Positions 32,112 to 44,235 of a stretch of DNA of 64,000 bases are shown piece by piece. The DNA is taken from NCBI GenBank assembly GCA_020747065.1, contig JAGMVK010000001.1, forward strand, positions 3,348,001 to 3,412,000, given 5' to 3'. Each line of letters begins with the position of its first letter. Position 1 is the stretch's first letter. Position numbers and translations under genes: made by a program. The notes below the pieces were generated by a model. That model saw nothing but the letters and a program-made list of their open reading frames with translations, made no database searches and was not told the DNA's origin. Source of the stretch: Cadophora sp. MPI-SDFR-AT-0126 (taxonomy: Eukaryota > Ascomycota > Leotiomycetes > Helotiales > Ploettnerulaceae).

Positions 32112-32500
32112 TTGACTAATGGCTGATGATTGACACGATCAGAGACTGGAGATGATGAGAAAACGATACCACTCAAGAATAGTATGCAATTTAGCATTAG
32201 ATTTGCCTTATCCCACTTTGGCGATATCTTCATTGTATTCCGCTTCGGTAATCGCCTAATTTGGAGAACTATCTTCAACCCTCCACTCTTGTCCCGCGCA
32301 ACAATAATCAAACAAAAGGCTCTAAGTAGCCAGCTTACAACAGAATACTTTTCTACATCCCACTTGAAACAGAAATTGAGAGCAGAAAAGAAGACGTTGC
32401 AGGTCATCACTGCCTTAACAATCCTCCTCGCTAATCTTACATTTATCACTGCCTGCCGAAAGCCCACCTCAACTCCAACCAAAACAGCAACATCACCAAA
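32112..32500. other. Intergenic region upstream of the deaminase
   Basis: 389 bp, tandem orientation. It holds the Kelch 3' end and the deaminase promoter and leader. Nothing else is seen. Confidence 0.5.
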
Positions 32501-33345
32501 ATGGCTTCCGAAGCAGCACTCACCTCATCCGCCGCCCGAGAAATCGCACCACACCTCTTCCCCGACCGCAAACCCATCACCAAAGCCCAAATAGACGCCG
32601 GCATCAACGTATGTCTCGGGATCCAGCGTCGGGCGGTCACGTTTGGCAAGCGACCTTTTGCGGCGTGTTTACTGGGCCCGGACAATGAGACGGTGCTGTT
32701 GATGCATCAGAGTGTGGATCAGGTTAATCATGCTGAGGTGTGTTTTGTTTTGTTTTGAAGTTTTTCTTTGCTGTCTGGATTTGTGTTTTGTGATTTATGG
32801 TTTGTGGCTAGGAGGACTTGTGAGTTTGAGGGAGGGGTCGGAGGGGGAGATGGAAGAGATAGGGAAACGAAGGGAGATAGATGATATTGGGGAGAGAGAA
32901 CATGAGAATGCTGACGCAAGGGAAATGAACAGAGCTCTCTCGCCAGACTGGCATACTGTCATTACTCCAAAGAGTACCTCTGGCAATGCACACTCGTCAG
33001 CACATGGGAACCATGCGCTATGTGTTCCGGTACAACTCCCCCATCCACGTTCTCCCAGCCCTTTCCCCCCATTCTCCTCCCCTTCCAACCCAAACACTAA
33101 CCCCCCTCTCCCCCTCAGCAACGATCTACTGGGCACACATCGGGCGCGTAATCTACGCCGCCACCAACGAGCAGCTCGCTACTCTCACCGGACCCGGCAA
33201 CAAAGAGAACTTCACGATGAAATGGCACACGCGAGATATCCTGCTGGATCAGCAGAAGGATGTCGAGATTATTGGGCCGGTGGAAGGCATGGATGAGGTT
33301 GTTGTGGAGGAGAGCGATTTGTATTGGAGTAAGACTAGGGTTTAG
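32501..33345 (+). CDS. Cytidine/deoxycytidylate-deaminase-fold zinc enzyme
   Basis: Three exons, 32501-32737, 32921-33029 and 33119-33345, encode 190 residues. The zinc site is spread over the exons: NHAE (His77, catalytic Glu79) at the end of exon 1, and EPCAMC (Cys111, Cys114) at the end of exon 2. Intron 1 (183 nt, CTGAC branch, CGCAAG acceptor) and the pyrimidine-rich intron 2 keep the frame. After the site come IYWAHIGRVIYAATNEQL and a C-terminal helix region. The motif pair fits nucleoside or guanine deaminases and tRNA adenosine deaminase relatives, and I cannot choose between them. There is no targeting signal. Confidence 0.88.
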
Positions 33346-34021
33346 AGCTTCGGGGAGTTTTGGGTGGGGAGGAAAACTATTATATCTATGTGGAAGTTTA
33401 GTAGGAGAGGAAATGGAGGAGGATATTGGGATTGTTTGGAGATTGGATGGTGGGGTTGGAGGGGTCATGGAGGCGTATTTGTATTTTGGAAGCCGCTCCA
33501 GCTTTCAAAGCACAGTCAGAATTCGGTAATGAACATTGAAATCTTGACTGTGATCCTCAAATCCAAAGTGATTGCAATACTTTTCTAGGCCTCGAACAAC
33601 TGTTCAAGTGTTCAAGTAGCTACAGTAAATAAATCCCCACATCGAGTCATGGAACCGACTTGGCGGGGCATCAATTTCGACTCATCATGATAAATCTAAC
33701 CCACCAATCATTCTACCCTCTTTCCGGCAGGACCATAATCTAGCGCGAGCCTCTCGACTGTTGCTTTTCGGTAATTGGCCATTGGAAAGGCTTCAAACCT
33801 ATCGAGAATGGAGTCAACTCATGCTTACAGCAGTGATAATATGGTTGGAGATGTGGCTTTGGCTCCACTTCTGGCGACAGCCGCTCCGGAGTTTTTCTGT
33901 GAGATGTTCAAGGCACATAGGTAGGTAGGCATTGCAGATCTTTCCAATTCTCCATAAATAGGCGAAGTCAACACCAATTCATCGATTCATCAATTCCTCG
34001 CTTCTCACACATCCTCCGACG
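33346..34021. other. Intergenic region, acyltransferase promoter
   Basis: 676 bp without a gene. A TATA-like CATAAATAG lies at 33953-33961, 60 bp before the next ATG. Confidence 0.5.
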
Positions 34022-35869
34022 ATGTTTCCCTCAACACTAGACATTGAGATCCAATCCACAGAAACCATCTTCCCCTCCATCCCCCTCACCAACCCAACCG
34101 CAACACCCCTCTCAATACTCGACAACACCAGCGCAAACTTCGCCCGTTGCGCAGCAATATGGTACTATCCACCTCCACCCTCGCCCACAAACCTCACACG
34201 CTCACACCTCACCACCTCTCTCTCCCAAACTCTCAACGCCTACCGTCCATGGTGCGGCCGTCTATCCTACACACCAACCTCAAACCTCACAAATTACGGT
34301 CCGCAAAGCACTCGTTATCAACGCATCCATGTCACTTACAACACACCAAAAGACATTGGCGTCCCCTTAACACTCGCAACCTGCCCTCACTCTCTAGAAA
34401 CTTTCCTCCCCTCCCTCGCCACACGACAGACCAAAGAAAAAGCATGGAACGGGTCCCAACTCCCATCTTCAACACTCCTACCCTCAACAAAGCTATCCAT
34501 TTCCGCCTCCGATCCTGACGCTCCAAACCTCGTCATCCAACTCACTACTTTCAGCTGCGGGAGTTTCGCTATCGGCATCTCCATCACGCATTGTCTCTCA
34601 GACGCAATATCTCTTTCGCAATTTGCTAACGACTGGGCACGTACATCGCGCTCTCTCCTGTCAAATCCTCAATCTCCTCCTCCAGAACTCAATCCCGTGT
34701 TTGACCCTCAAAGATTAGATGCCTACGCCGCTGGATCTATAGACAGTCCTCCCGACCTATCCATCCAGGCAAAGGCGAGGGATCTACCAGCTCATCGATA
34801 CGACTGGTACACCTCGGTCTCAAACCAACCATGGCCATCTCCCAAACCCTCCGACTTCGACGCCACGCTCAAGAAACTGGATGTAGAGCTCGACTTGAGT
34901 CCTAGTATTCCGATTCCATGGGAGCAGTGGGATACTCAAGCCTCTGTCTCGCATCGACTTCTCCATTTTTCCAAGGAGGAAATCCTAAGCATCTATGAGA
35001 ACGCAATCGCAAGTTCCAATCCCCAGTCTAGAGGGGACGAAGAGGGGAAGGGCAAGGAAGTAGGAAGGCAGGGAAAGATATCTAAACACGACGCACTGCT
35101 CGCGCACCTCTGGTCTCTGATCATCTCCGCACGCCAGCTTCCTGCAAACACAACATCGTACCTGGACCTCACGTTCGGGGTCCGCGCTCGTCTGTCACAC
35201 CCGCTTCCTGATTCGTTTCTAGGCAGTCCGATTTGTCATGTTGCTATTCCATTGCCATCTCCATCTCCATCAAACTCTTCAAAGAAGAAGGAGGTTGAGG
35301 GAGAGGAAGCAAGTGTTCTTGCCACGCGTATTAGGGAGTACCTGGGGAAGTTTGGAGGTAAAGAGATTTCTTGGATCTTACATGACCGCGCGAGCGAGAT
35401 CGCACCGCAGAGATTATGGGGTGCGTGTCTGGGACGGGAACATGTGTTACTCACTACTTGGGTAAGGGCAGGGGTTTATGATGTTGTGTTTTGTGATGGG
35501 GATGAAGGGAAGCCTCTATGGGTTGAAGCTGTGGTGAGTGTATTCTTTTCTTCATTTTTGTTTTTGTTCCCTTCGACCTTTCAGATCTCGATCTGGCTTG
35601 GTCGATCAATACTTCGGAGCCACGATCTGGATTTTTCAAGATGTTTAGAAGACGAAACTGCACTTTGAGACTGACTGACTCTGGCTGGAAAATAGATGCC
35701 ACCTCTCGACGGTCTAGTCGAAATCATGGAAGCTCCACCAAGTCCGAGTATAAACAACACCCGCAAGAACGGGAGTTGGATCGACGACGGCGTAGACGTC
35801 ACCGTATTCCTCGAGGCTGAAGCCATGAACATGTTTCTTGCTGATGAGAGACTTTGGGGCGGGAGATAG
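34022..35869 (+). CDS. BAHD-type acyltransferase
   Basis: Two exons, 34022-35533 and 35696-35869, encode 561 residues. The catalytic HxxxD motif is ITHCLSD (His190, Asp194). The late motif DVVFCDGDEGKPLWVEAV (about 490) corresponds to the structural DFGWG region, here without the usual W. Joining at the GTGAGT donor and the AATAG acceptor gives EAVMPPLDGLVEIMEAPP, the usual family end. Members transfer acyl groups from CoA thioesters to alcohols or amines in secondary metabolism. No biosynthetic partner (P450, PKS, NRPS) lies within 20 kb, so it is not in a visible cluster. A Lys/Gly-rich insertion lies at about 340-360. Confidence 0.88.
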
Positions 35870-36666
35870 ATAGATCTGAATCGGTGCGCCCAATTTTTGC
35901 AAATCTTTTCTTGTTGCCATAGATCTAGACATAGATTTAAATATAGATATGCGCAAATGCATACTGTAGAGACAATTCGCATATTAATGTAAAGCATTGT
36001 AGCTTAGAAGGTGAAGATTATAGTGCTTGGTTTACTTGAGGATATAAAGTACCGAAAGTTGAGGTTTGGAAAGCCAAGGCCTTTGCGTGTAGGAGAGGAG
36101 ATAAAACAGTCGAGCAAGTGGTGGTGTTTACCTTGAATTGCGACGTGGACCAAATGAGCCTGGCATAAGTCAGTCAGGCATAAGTCAGGAATATCTAAAG
36201 GGATGGAGGGTAGCGACGTCAGATTGGAATTGAATGGAGAATTGAAAGGTGAGCTTGATTGTTCGTTGTGATGTTGGTCAGGGAGTTAGAAATGTGAGGA
36301 GACGTGAGCGGGGCAAAGGAGGAACTCATGATTAATTTTCAATGGACAATAGAATGAAATTGATGCAAAATGATTAGGGTAAAGAACGAATGAAATGGAA
36401 GTAAGTCACATCTCATAGGGAAAAACTAGGTGCATGAAAAAGCCAATGCAATTACTAGCTAAAGTACAGAAGTTTTCTCGCAAGTCATGCCATCATAAAA
36501 GTACAATTCCTAGTCATTAAGTCCCATGCCAATCATTCCATCTCACCAGCCAGCCAAGTCTTGAAGAAGAAAGCGTCCCGATTGCAAAGGTCCCCTCTCT
36601 CTTCGGGTATCGAATGCGGCGGCGTGTTATTCGGCAAGCGGTGTTTGATTACAAGTAGAAAATAGT
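35870..36666. other. Convergent intergenic region
   Basis: 797 bp between two 3' ends. A small tandem repeat (GGCATAAGTCAG twice) lies at about 36161-36188. No gene is seen. Confidence 0.5.
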
Positions 36667-37620
36667 CTACTGGTGGGTAGCGTTTCCGCCATAGGTCTTG
36701 GATCCGTCACGATCGGAATCGACACGCTGGAGATTGTTAGATTGTATACTATGAGTTTGAGATAAAGGGCAGTGAAAACATACAGGATCAAGCTTGTTCA
36801 ACATGTCGCTGTTGTGGGGACCAGCAGTGTTCTGCGCAGTTCCCGATCCAGCGGTTGCGTGCGAACCAGAAGCACCAAAGACACCACCAGTGTTAGCACC
36901 GTGTCTGTTTCCCTTTCCGTCCAAATCGGAATCAACTCTTGGGTCAACCTTGTTGGCAAGGTTTGAGTCGTGAGGACCAGCATTGGTGGATGAGGAGATA
37001 CCGCCGTGGGTGCCGGTGTGGGTGCCAGTGTGGTTGCCGGCGTGAGTGCCAGAATATCCGGAGGTACCGGTCGTGCCGGTTGTACCTCCTACACGCTTGG
37101 AGCCGTCCATATCGGAATCAACTCTGGGGTCAAGCTTGTTGGCGATGTTGGAGTCGTGAGGACCGGCGGTGGTGTTTGAGCCGTAGGCGCCAGTAGTGCC
37201 GTGAGTGGATGAGCCGAGGCCAGTGCTGTGAGTGTTGGATGATCCGTAGCCAGTAGTACCAGCTCCGACTCTGTTGGAACCATCAAGATCGGAGTCAACT
37301 CTTGGGTCAACCTTGTTGGCTACGTTGCTTGAGTGTGGTCCTGCAGTGGTGTTTGATCCGTAAGCACCAGTGGTGCCGTGGGTGTTGGAGGAGCCCAATC
37401 CCGTGCCGTGTGCAGCGCGTCCATCGCGATCAGAGTCAATGCGAGGGTCAGCCTTGTTGGCAATGTTTGAATCGTGTGGGCCGTGGTTGGTTGAGCCGGA
37501 GAGGGCAGAGGAGGTGTTGTGATTACCAGTTACACCTGATCCGTGGGTACCGGTGGCGTGGGTGGAATCGCTCTTGTCGTGGTGGAGAGCGTCCTTGACT
37601 TTGTTGATGATTCCAGACAT
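36667..37620 (-). CDS. Dehydrin-like DPR-repeat stress protein
   Basis: Two exons, 37620-36784 and 36726-36667, encode 298 residues. It is hydrophilic and rich in Gly, Thr, Ser, His and Asn, with almost no hydrophobic core. Five copies of a 21-residue motif (GPHxSNxxNK then xDPRxDSDxDG) start at about residues 47, 94, 152, 217 and 269. The intron falls inside the fifth copy, between DP and R. The DPR motif defines fungal dehydrin-like proteins such as A. fumigatus DprA-C, which protect against desiccation, cold or oxidative stress. Spacers of GSSNTHGTTGAYGS type are themselves repeated. A TATA box and STRE-like AGGGG sites lie upstream. Confidence 0.85.
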   Translation of the reverse strand: MSGIINKVKDALHHDKSDSTHATGTHGSGVTGNHNTSSALSGSTNHGPHDSNIANKADPRIDSDRDGRAAHGTGLGSSNTHGTTGAYGSNTTAGPHSSNVANKVDPRVDSDLDGSNRVGAGTTGYGSSNTHSTGLGSSTHGTTGAYGSNTTAGPHDSNIANKLDPRVDSDMDGSKRVGGTTGTTGTSGYSGTHAGNHTGTHTGTHGGISSSTNAGPHDSNLANKVDPRVDSDLDGKGNRHGANTGGVFGASGSHATAGSGTAQNTAGPHNSDMLNKLDPVCFHCPLSQTHSIQSNNLQRVDSDRDGSKTYGGNATHQ

Positions 37621-37750
37621 GATGAAGGTTGTTTGGGTTTGTTTGTTTGGGTTGGTAGTTGTGTGAAGTTTTGAAGATTTTAGTGTTCAAGAGTGAAGAT
37701 GTTTGTTTGATGCAGAAGAAAGAGCTTTTGGACCTGCAGGAGGGGGCTTC

Positions 37751-37759
37751 TTATATATC
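37751..37759 (-). promoter_or_regulatory. TATA box and adjacent STRE-like site of the DPR gene
   Basis: TATATAA-type sequence on the minus strand 131 bp before the ATG, with AGGGG a few bases away (about 37740). AGGGG/CCCCT is the core bound by stress-response zinc-finger factors in yeast. It is short, so this is suggestive only. Confidence 0.4.
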
Positions 37760-40700
37760 ACATTCTGAGCTCCTGAGCTCCTTCCCACGTTGAAGTCTCG
37801 GCTGAGTAGCCAACAGAATCTAGATCTCAGAAACCTGTTTTGCTTCCCGCATCACGATCACTATGTCAATCTTCTCCATAACGTGTGGGGATCCTCAAAC
37901 GCAGTCTCGGCAACCAACGCTCATGTTCGCCGTCAAAGAAAGTCTCTTCCAAGAAGTTCTCTCTCGCAAATTCGTCATATCCCCATAACAAACCCTGCCC
38001 CTCTTCAACAACCCCGCAGGTCCCATGTTGTCTTCCTATGCCGTTCCAGGTTTTCGTGTGGCAGCCAAGTTTACCTAATCTCAGCCCTCTGGATCAATTG
38101 GTTCGGCTACTGTCCGAGACGTCAATCTGAGGATTTAGTGCTTGGATTTTGGTGGGGAGCCGTCGGGTAAGGCAGAGACGAAGCAGATGTCAAAATACAC
38201 GTCGTCATAGGGATATGTGGCTGAACGTCATAGCCGCATCATCTAGCTTGCTGTGGCTGATCGATACCCCAATCGGCTTGCAATGATCCACGCATGATCT
38301 GCAAAGTTCAAGGTTAATTTGTGGCTGGCCGCCACATCTATCCCCACATCTTTCTTCGCTCACCAAGAGATGTGGCGGTGCGGAGAAAGTCTACCGGAAC
38401 CAGGATGGGTGAAGTCAGGAATGCTGGTATCGATTGGGCTTCCATCCTGGCAAGTCACAGAATAACCTCATCCCGGCCTGCAGAATGCAAGAACTTGCTT
38501 GTACAGCGCGCCACAACCGTTCAGAGCCGCTTATGATGTCAGATGACGTCGCAGGGTTTTGTCCATCGGCCTGTCTGGGCTTCCTGTACACCAACCACTT
38601 GTCTTAGCTGCTTATTCTGCTGGTCACACTCTCTTTGTTTACTTTGCTTGTCTGACTAGTTCTTGTGTCATGTAATTGCGCGAGTTACACGTGTACTCCC
38701 GTCACTATGCTAGCTGATTACTGGTTCGATCCAATTCCGTGATCTGGCGTGTAAACTCGAGGAAAGTCACCTATCGTTCAACGACGGTCTTCACCCAAAT
38801 CCTGATGTAGCTCGTACCCCGACTCCCCGAAGCTTGCTTAATCGCTCAAAGGCGTGATCCATATCTGCATTCACATCAGCCTCAACGTTCCAAGTTTAAA
38901 ATTGGAGTCATGGTATTCTCGATTTTTCCATATGAAAAGTGCATACGCAAATCTGCTTGGCAAAAACTCCGATCAGGGAAATGCACTCCGCTTATTTTCG
39001 TACCGACGTATCGATCCATTTTTAATCCGGAAGATTATCCAAGACAGGTACAAATATGCAATCGGGATATGCCGTTTTTTCCATCATGATGGAAATTGAT
39101 CCGCCTATCAGATGTTGGCAGATGAGGATGTCGGTATCCAAGTTCCGTTGTCTGATGTTTGGACGAATCCAGTCGGCAACCGCCAAAGAAGAGAGCTGGT
39201 GAATTTTTCTTCCCTGATCGCATCCAAGTATTCTATTGTCCATTGTCACCAACATTATAGCACCAAGCCCTTCATAAATTGGACATTATTAAATACTGCG
39301 ATGTTTATTGTTGCCTTGAAACTGCTTGCATTTTTCACCTTCTCCCAGCACAAAAGACACAAGCTCCAAAGAGGCAATGGTCTTCAAGCCCCATTCCTGG
39401 GTAGTTCTATTCTGACTCTGACACGTTTTTTATCCCAATGCTCTCTGATTTTTGTTGTTCTTTAGTTCAAATGCAATACAGTATCGTCATCAATGTTTTA
39501 CATTTTTGTTTCCCAAAGTCAGGTGTCCTTGTTGCTACATGGCCACGCAGGCTGAAGCCTTCTTTCAAATTTGGATTTATTCACTGCTATATTTATTGCT
39601 CATGTATCGTACTTTTTTTTGTGATGTGGTAGCGAGCTTGAAGTTGTTCTGACACGCCAAAAAAATACTTTGTACAAATTTGAGTTGAGCACAGTGTGTT
39701 TTGTGCGCCGGCGTCGTGGTAAATAAACAGCGCGTTTCTGAGCGACACAGATGCTTACTCTTGTTCTGCGCCTTACTCTCTCATCAATAGTCTTACTAAA
39801 ACTACCGATATTGTGATCACAGTCTGCGAGCATCTCAACTCATTCACAGCTCTCATTCATCATCCTCAATCCCAAACCTGAACTCCTCACCACGTACTCA
39901 CCACCCGCCTCGCTTAATCCTCACCCTCCAACCCAGCAACCCATCCTTATTTACCCAAACAATCAATTCTCAGCACCAAAATCCGTGTTCCTCTCGACAA
40001 AAGCACAGCCAAACTGCGCTCCAAACATGTCAAATCAAAACCTAACACATTCCATTTCCTAAAAAGTGGTAAAAAACAAGCCAGCCCACCTCTCGACTCT
40101 CCTTCCTCAGTACACCGCCGATGACGTAGGCTGAAAACGAGAACTAGTTTAATAAAGAGCGAGGGAACAAAGGAGAAACAAATGGGGCCTCGGTGTCTGG
40201 CGATACTGTTGAGGCTTGCCGTATTACTGGGGGAAAAAAGTCGGTTGAGAAGATGGGGGTGGGTGGCTTCGTTACAGATTTCTTTTTTGGTTTTTTGATT
40301 TCTTTTTAGAGGGGATTTTCTAGGTTTTTTAGGGCTTTGGTGGTGGCGGTGATAATATTTTGGGGATCTTGGGGGAATTTGTTTGTTTATCAGATTGAAT
40401 CGCGGTAAGCGAGAACGGAGAAGACATGCAGCGGAGTTGGTATTCACGTAGGTGAGTTGGTTGGAGGTGCAAGCTTAACAAGGCTGCGAACTTCTTGCTG
40501 AATTTTAGCAAAAGATTTCTAAGAGTTCTTCAACAGGGGATCTTACCACCAGCTCTTAAGTCCTAAAGAATGGTTCAAGGTCGGTATTTACACACTTATT
40601 CTTCTTACCTTCATCCTGTCCAAATCCCTTTCTACAACAGAATTACATGAATTCTTGCCACCAATTGTAAGCCATCTTGTTTGAAATGGAAAGCTAATGG

Positions 40701-41547
40701 AAGCTCATGTCTTTCTCAAGCAACAAGCCAAGTCACGTAAAAGCCAAGTTCCGGTCCTTTCCTTAGACGGTAGTACTTGGCCGACGCGTCATGAAGCTGG
40801 CGGTCCCGACAAGAGACACCAGTTAAAAGACGAGGCTGAAAAATAGGGACGGGGTGTATTCATTCTATATTCCAATCCGGCCTAGTTGTCAAACTCAAAT
40901 GCACAAGCCAGCCCAGCAAAGGAGCTATGTGAATGCGATGCCAAGAACAATCTTAGAATCAAATGTCTCCATCAACCCATTCAGCATCATCTTTCTTCTC
41001 GCACGACTCTCTCCACCACTGAGACTCTTTTTGAGGCTTATTCACCTCCTTCTTTTCGTTGACCTCTCCTGCTCGACGAACTACAACAACGGCTGATCAC
41101 GTGTTGTCCATGAAGCTGAACTCGAAGTGGAGGGGAAGGTTTACAACCCACAAATTCACTTTCCAGATTGCTACCTTCCTCATTCTCGCACCTTCGATCG
41201 TAGCTTCGCAATTTCCACTGCACCGCACCTCCTTCGTCATCCCTCACCACCATCTTCTTCTACCCCGTCACTCCACAACTTCCCTTCACAGCACATCTTG
41301 TTCGGCACCACCGACCATTATCTACAGCCGGCTCGAATACAACCTACTACCTGCATTCGCGACGCGTTCAGTACCGTTCGATCTGCGTTGTGGTTGAGGT
41401 TCTCCTTCTCCATCCCTTGCCTCCTTTCTCCAGTTGTCGTCACCTTTGGCTTGTCACCAGCTTTACCGTGAGTATCAAGAATCTTTTTCAGCACCGTACT
41501 ACACCTAACTACTGTGCAGGGTCACCACGGCAGACCAACCACCTGAA
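37760..41547. other. 3.8 kb region without a supported gene
   Basis: Frames of 60-166 codons occur (for example 39947-40447 minus, 41059-41471 plus) but several frames overlap each other, and none has a domain, signal peptide or splice-joined continuation. The left part must contain the DPR promoter. 41,000-41,540 is C/T-rich on the plus strand and may be a leader or lost N-terminus of the decayed gene that follows. A perfect 18-bp palindrome lies at 39078-39095. Confidence 0.45.
39078..39095. repeat. Perfect 18-bp palindrome
   Basis: TTTCCATCATGATGGAAA is its own reverse complement with no spacer. It is far from any start codon, so a regulatory role is only a guess. Confidence 0.6.
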
Positions 41548-42213
41548 ATGTCTGTCGTACTGGATACCGACTTCTACGATGGCCGAGAGCCACCTAGAAC
41601 TGGACAAGGCTTCGGATCGTGCCCTGCGAAGTTTTCACGTCCAAACTCGGTACTCGTTTGGAAGAACGGCAACACTGCAACATTCCTTGGGGACTTCAAA
41701 CAACAGAGCGACCCATGCGTCAATGTGTCGTATGACTAAGGAGATCCTAGCATGGGAAATCCATTTGTTGGCTTTTCAATCAGGTTCCCAAGACTGGAGA
41801 ACACCGTGGAGAAGTACTATGATGCCAGTCTACAATCCAAGAAGCTCTTGGTCTCAGTCAGATTCTACGCTGGAACCTTTGACTTGTCATACCGAAGACT
41901 TACGTCTTGACAGAAGGCTTCACTTACGGCATTCGGTCGCCAAGTCCCAGAGCAAGACCTCACCGAGGTAACCTTCAAGCTTCGGTCCGGTTGTCAAGTA
42001 GAGATGTCTGGCTATCCGTGGCCATTTGTTGCTGCAACTGCAGAATTTCAGTCATAATACGAAGTTCTTGGTGACTTCTTCAAAGTAAAGGACTTCAGTC
42101 TCGTTCTCTTGTCGCATGTCGAACTGAATCTCCGAGCCATGGGGAATAAGTTTGGGACAGACGGATATACCAAGCCACTGATCGAATGGTACTGGAATGA
42201 TAAGCCTAAGTGA
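41548..42213 (+). pseudogene. Decayed gene, N-terminal segment
   Basis: One frame stays open for 221 codons except for three internal stops: TAA at 41737, TGA at 41908 and TAA at 42055. Each would be CAA, CGA and CAA with one C-to-T change. The residues between them look like protein: FPRLENTVEKYYDASLQSKK, SGYPWPFVAATAEFQ, FSLVLLSHVELNLRAMG, KPLIEWYWNDKPK. I do not recognise a domain. It lies directly before helicase relics on the same strand, so it is probably part of the same lost gene. Confidence 0.6.
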
Positions 42214-43180
42214 GGATCTTTCCCCATTTTTCATTGACAGCCGGCTAACGTTCAATAGCATCAAGTGGGACTTGAGAATGCTCGCCTCGTACACAAGCAC
42301 GAATAGCAGATTCGACCATTTGCCTGGCATGTATGAGATGAAGAAATCATTCTCAACTGCAGCACAATGGGCGCTCTCAACGGCATGACCTCTGTTTTTG
42401 GATGTTGCATACCTGATTCCGGAGTACGCGCGACTCAAGAGAACACCGCTTATATCCCAATGGGTTGCTCAAGACGGTGATTATAGAAAGTACATGGAGT
42501 CGATCGCGATCAATCGAAAGAAATTCGCGGAAGTCGTGTCAAGAGGCCTGGGCGAAGAGGACAAGTTCGAGCTATTCTCCACTCCGCCACGACTTGGGCA
42601 GAGCAAGAAACAGAAGGCATGAGGGCGGAAGGGCGTGTTTCTGGGCGAAGTCGCCTCTCAACCTGGCACACACCTTGCACTAGTTCGTAGAGGATGGGTC
42701 CCAGATCCTCTGCCGCGGCACCGGCAATCCGCAGGTGAGGCTTCAGCTTTGATCCCTGACCCTCAAGTACTCCCAACGATTGATAATTTTGACGACTGTC
42801 AAACGTCGAGTGGCATCTGTCAATAAAGTCTTGAAGTTAGAAGAGGAGGCCCCAACGACAATGGCACCAAAGCCTAGAGACATAGATGGCAAGGCCATCG
42901 GCGACTCAATCCAGCCCATCGGACTACGATCGTCCATTTGAAGGTTCAAGCTTCACTCAAGGTTGAAAAAGAACGTATGACGTCCAAACATGGGGCGGGC
43001 CTTTTCCAGAAGAGCCGGGTTTTTGCGGGAATGATCATGAAAGCAATGAAAGCAGAGAAAGCCCGTCAATTGAGTCACCGCGCGACATACTTGGGATGGG
43101 ATGGATTTGAACTACCTGGAACAAAGTGCGATATGTTCCGCAAGAAAGGATTAGATCTTCTTGATCATCAGGCTATTTAG
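42214..43180 (+). pseudogene. Decayed gene, middle segment
   Basis: A second frame carries WDLRMLASYTSTNSRFDHLP, then a TGA at 42386, DVAYLIPEYARLKRTPLISQ, a TGA at 42620, and SQPGTHLALVRRGWVPDPLP to 42826. A further piece (42938-43180) reads ARQLSHRATYLGWDGFELPG. The frame changes between pieces, so both indels and stops have accumulated, unless some gaps are introns. No domain is recognised, but the order and strand match the helicase relics downstream. Confidence 0.5.
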
Positions 43181-43297
43181 CAGGTTAAGGTCTCGTTCGT
43201 TATCGCAATTAAGCAGACAAATCACTCCACCAACTAAGAACGGCCATGCACCACCACCCACAAAATCAAAAAAGAGCTCTCAATCTGTCAATCCTTA

Positions 43298-44056
43298 TTG
43301 TGTCTGGACCTGGGGAGTTTCCCCGTGTTTGATCTGATGATCGAAATTCACAAGCAAGTTGGGACGCAGACCCTGGGTTTCGACCCCACAAAGCTGGACA
43401 GAAAATCACCAGGTTTTAAGGAAGAACTTCTATCGGCAATTGCTCTCAAGTCACCAAAATTGCGATATCTATCATATCTGTAAGCCAACATTGTAATTTT
43501 ACTCAAGACAAAGGCGGTTGTCTGGGTAGATTACCCGTGGGCTCAATTGTTGATTGAGCTTTATCTGAAATTTGCTGGTATCAACGCCGCCTCCCTCAAC
43601 AGCGGTCAATCGGCAAAGCAGCGAAATGACACTCAAACCCTTTTCAACGAGAAGCCAACTCCTTCGGTACTCGTTTGTTCTTACAAATCCAATGCTTCAG
43701 CGTTAAATTTGGAAGTTCAATGCCACTATAATATTATGGTGGGACCAGCTATCTCAGCTCAACAAGAGAAGCAGGCGATTTTCCGGATCAGACGCAAAGG
43801 GCAAAAAGAGGAGCAACACATTATTAAGATGTGACAAGACGATTCGCAGAACAATTGGCAATTTGGAAATCAGAGACGCAAGTACTTAACAGAGTTCATG
43901 GCCATGACAGAGCTCAAGGGAGATTTGGAGTGGAAGATTAGCACAGAAACTGGGGACGATTGGGTAGACGCTAATGCAAAGTTGAGAGAGATAATGGGTG
44001 ACTACACCTTGGGGGAGGTTGTGAGCCTTTTAGAGAACCTAGAGCTCCAGTCGGCC
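43298..44056 (+). pseudogene. SNF2-type helicase C-terminal domain, decayed
   Basis: One frame runs through 250 codons with stops at 43481 (TAA) and 43832 (TGA). The SF2/SNF2 helicase C-terminal lobe is readable: KAVVWVDYPWAQLLIELYLK, FAGINAASLNSGQSAKQRND, PSVLVCSYKSNASALNLEVQ (motif V region), then AISAQQEKQAIFRIRRKGQK (motif VI, normally QA..R..R.GQ). The part after it (GDLEWKISTETGDDWVDANA) is an unassigned C-terminal extension. No N-terminal SNF2 lobe (Walker A or DEAH) was found in the window. Confidence 0.7.
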
Positions 44057-44235
44057 TCCTTTGGACTCTGTTCTTGTCAGTCAAATAGATCCGTACCTGA
44101 CGCTAAGACTTCCGGTAGAACTCCTGCAAGTGGCATCTTCCTAGGCTATCACTGTTTATGGACTTCTAAGATTGTGCTATATTGTAGAGTAAGCGATCGG
44201 TATCATCGTCGGCTCATTGGCGAATTATCACCACA

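Noticed and set aside
38700..38760. Possible tRNA because of a GGTTCGATCC T-loop-like sequence
   Set aside because: No acceptor stem, D-arm or anticodon arm can be folded around it. The same holds for GTTCGATCC near 46,220.
39947..40447. 166-codon frame on the minus strand
   Set aside because: It is low-complexity (Lys/Pro/Ser) and has no homology I can recognise, and splice-free extension fails at both ends.
43484..43512. A 29-bp GTAAGC...AAG as an intron removing the SNF2 stop
   Set aside because: It is far shorter than any other intron in the window (45 bp or more), so the TAA is better read as a true stop.
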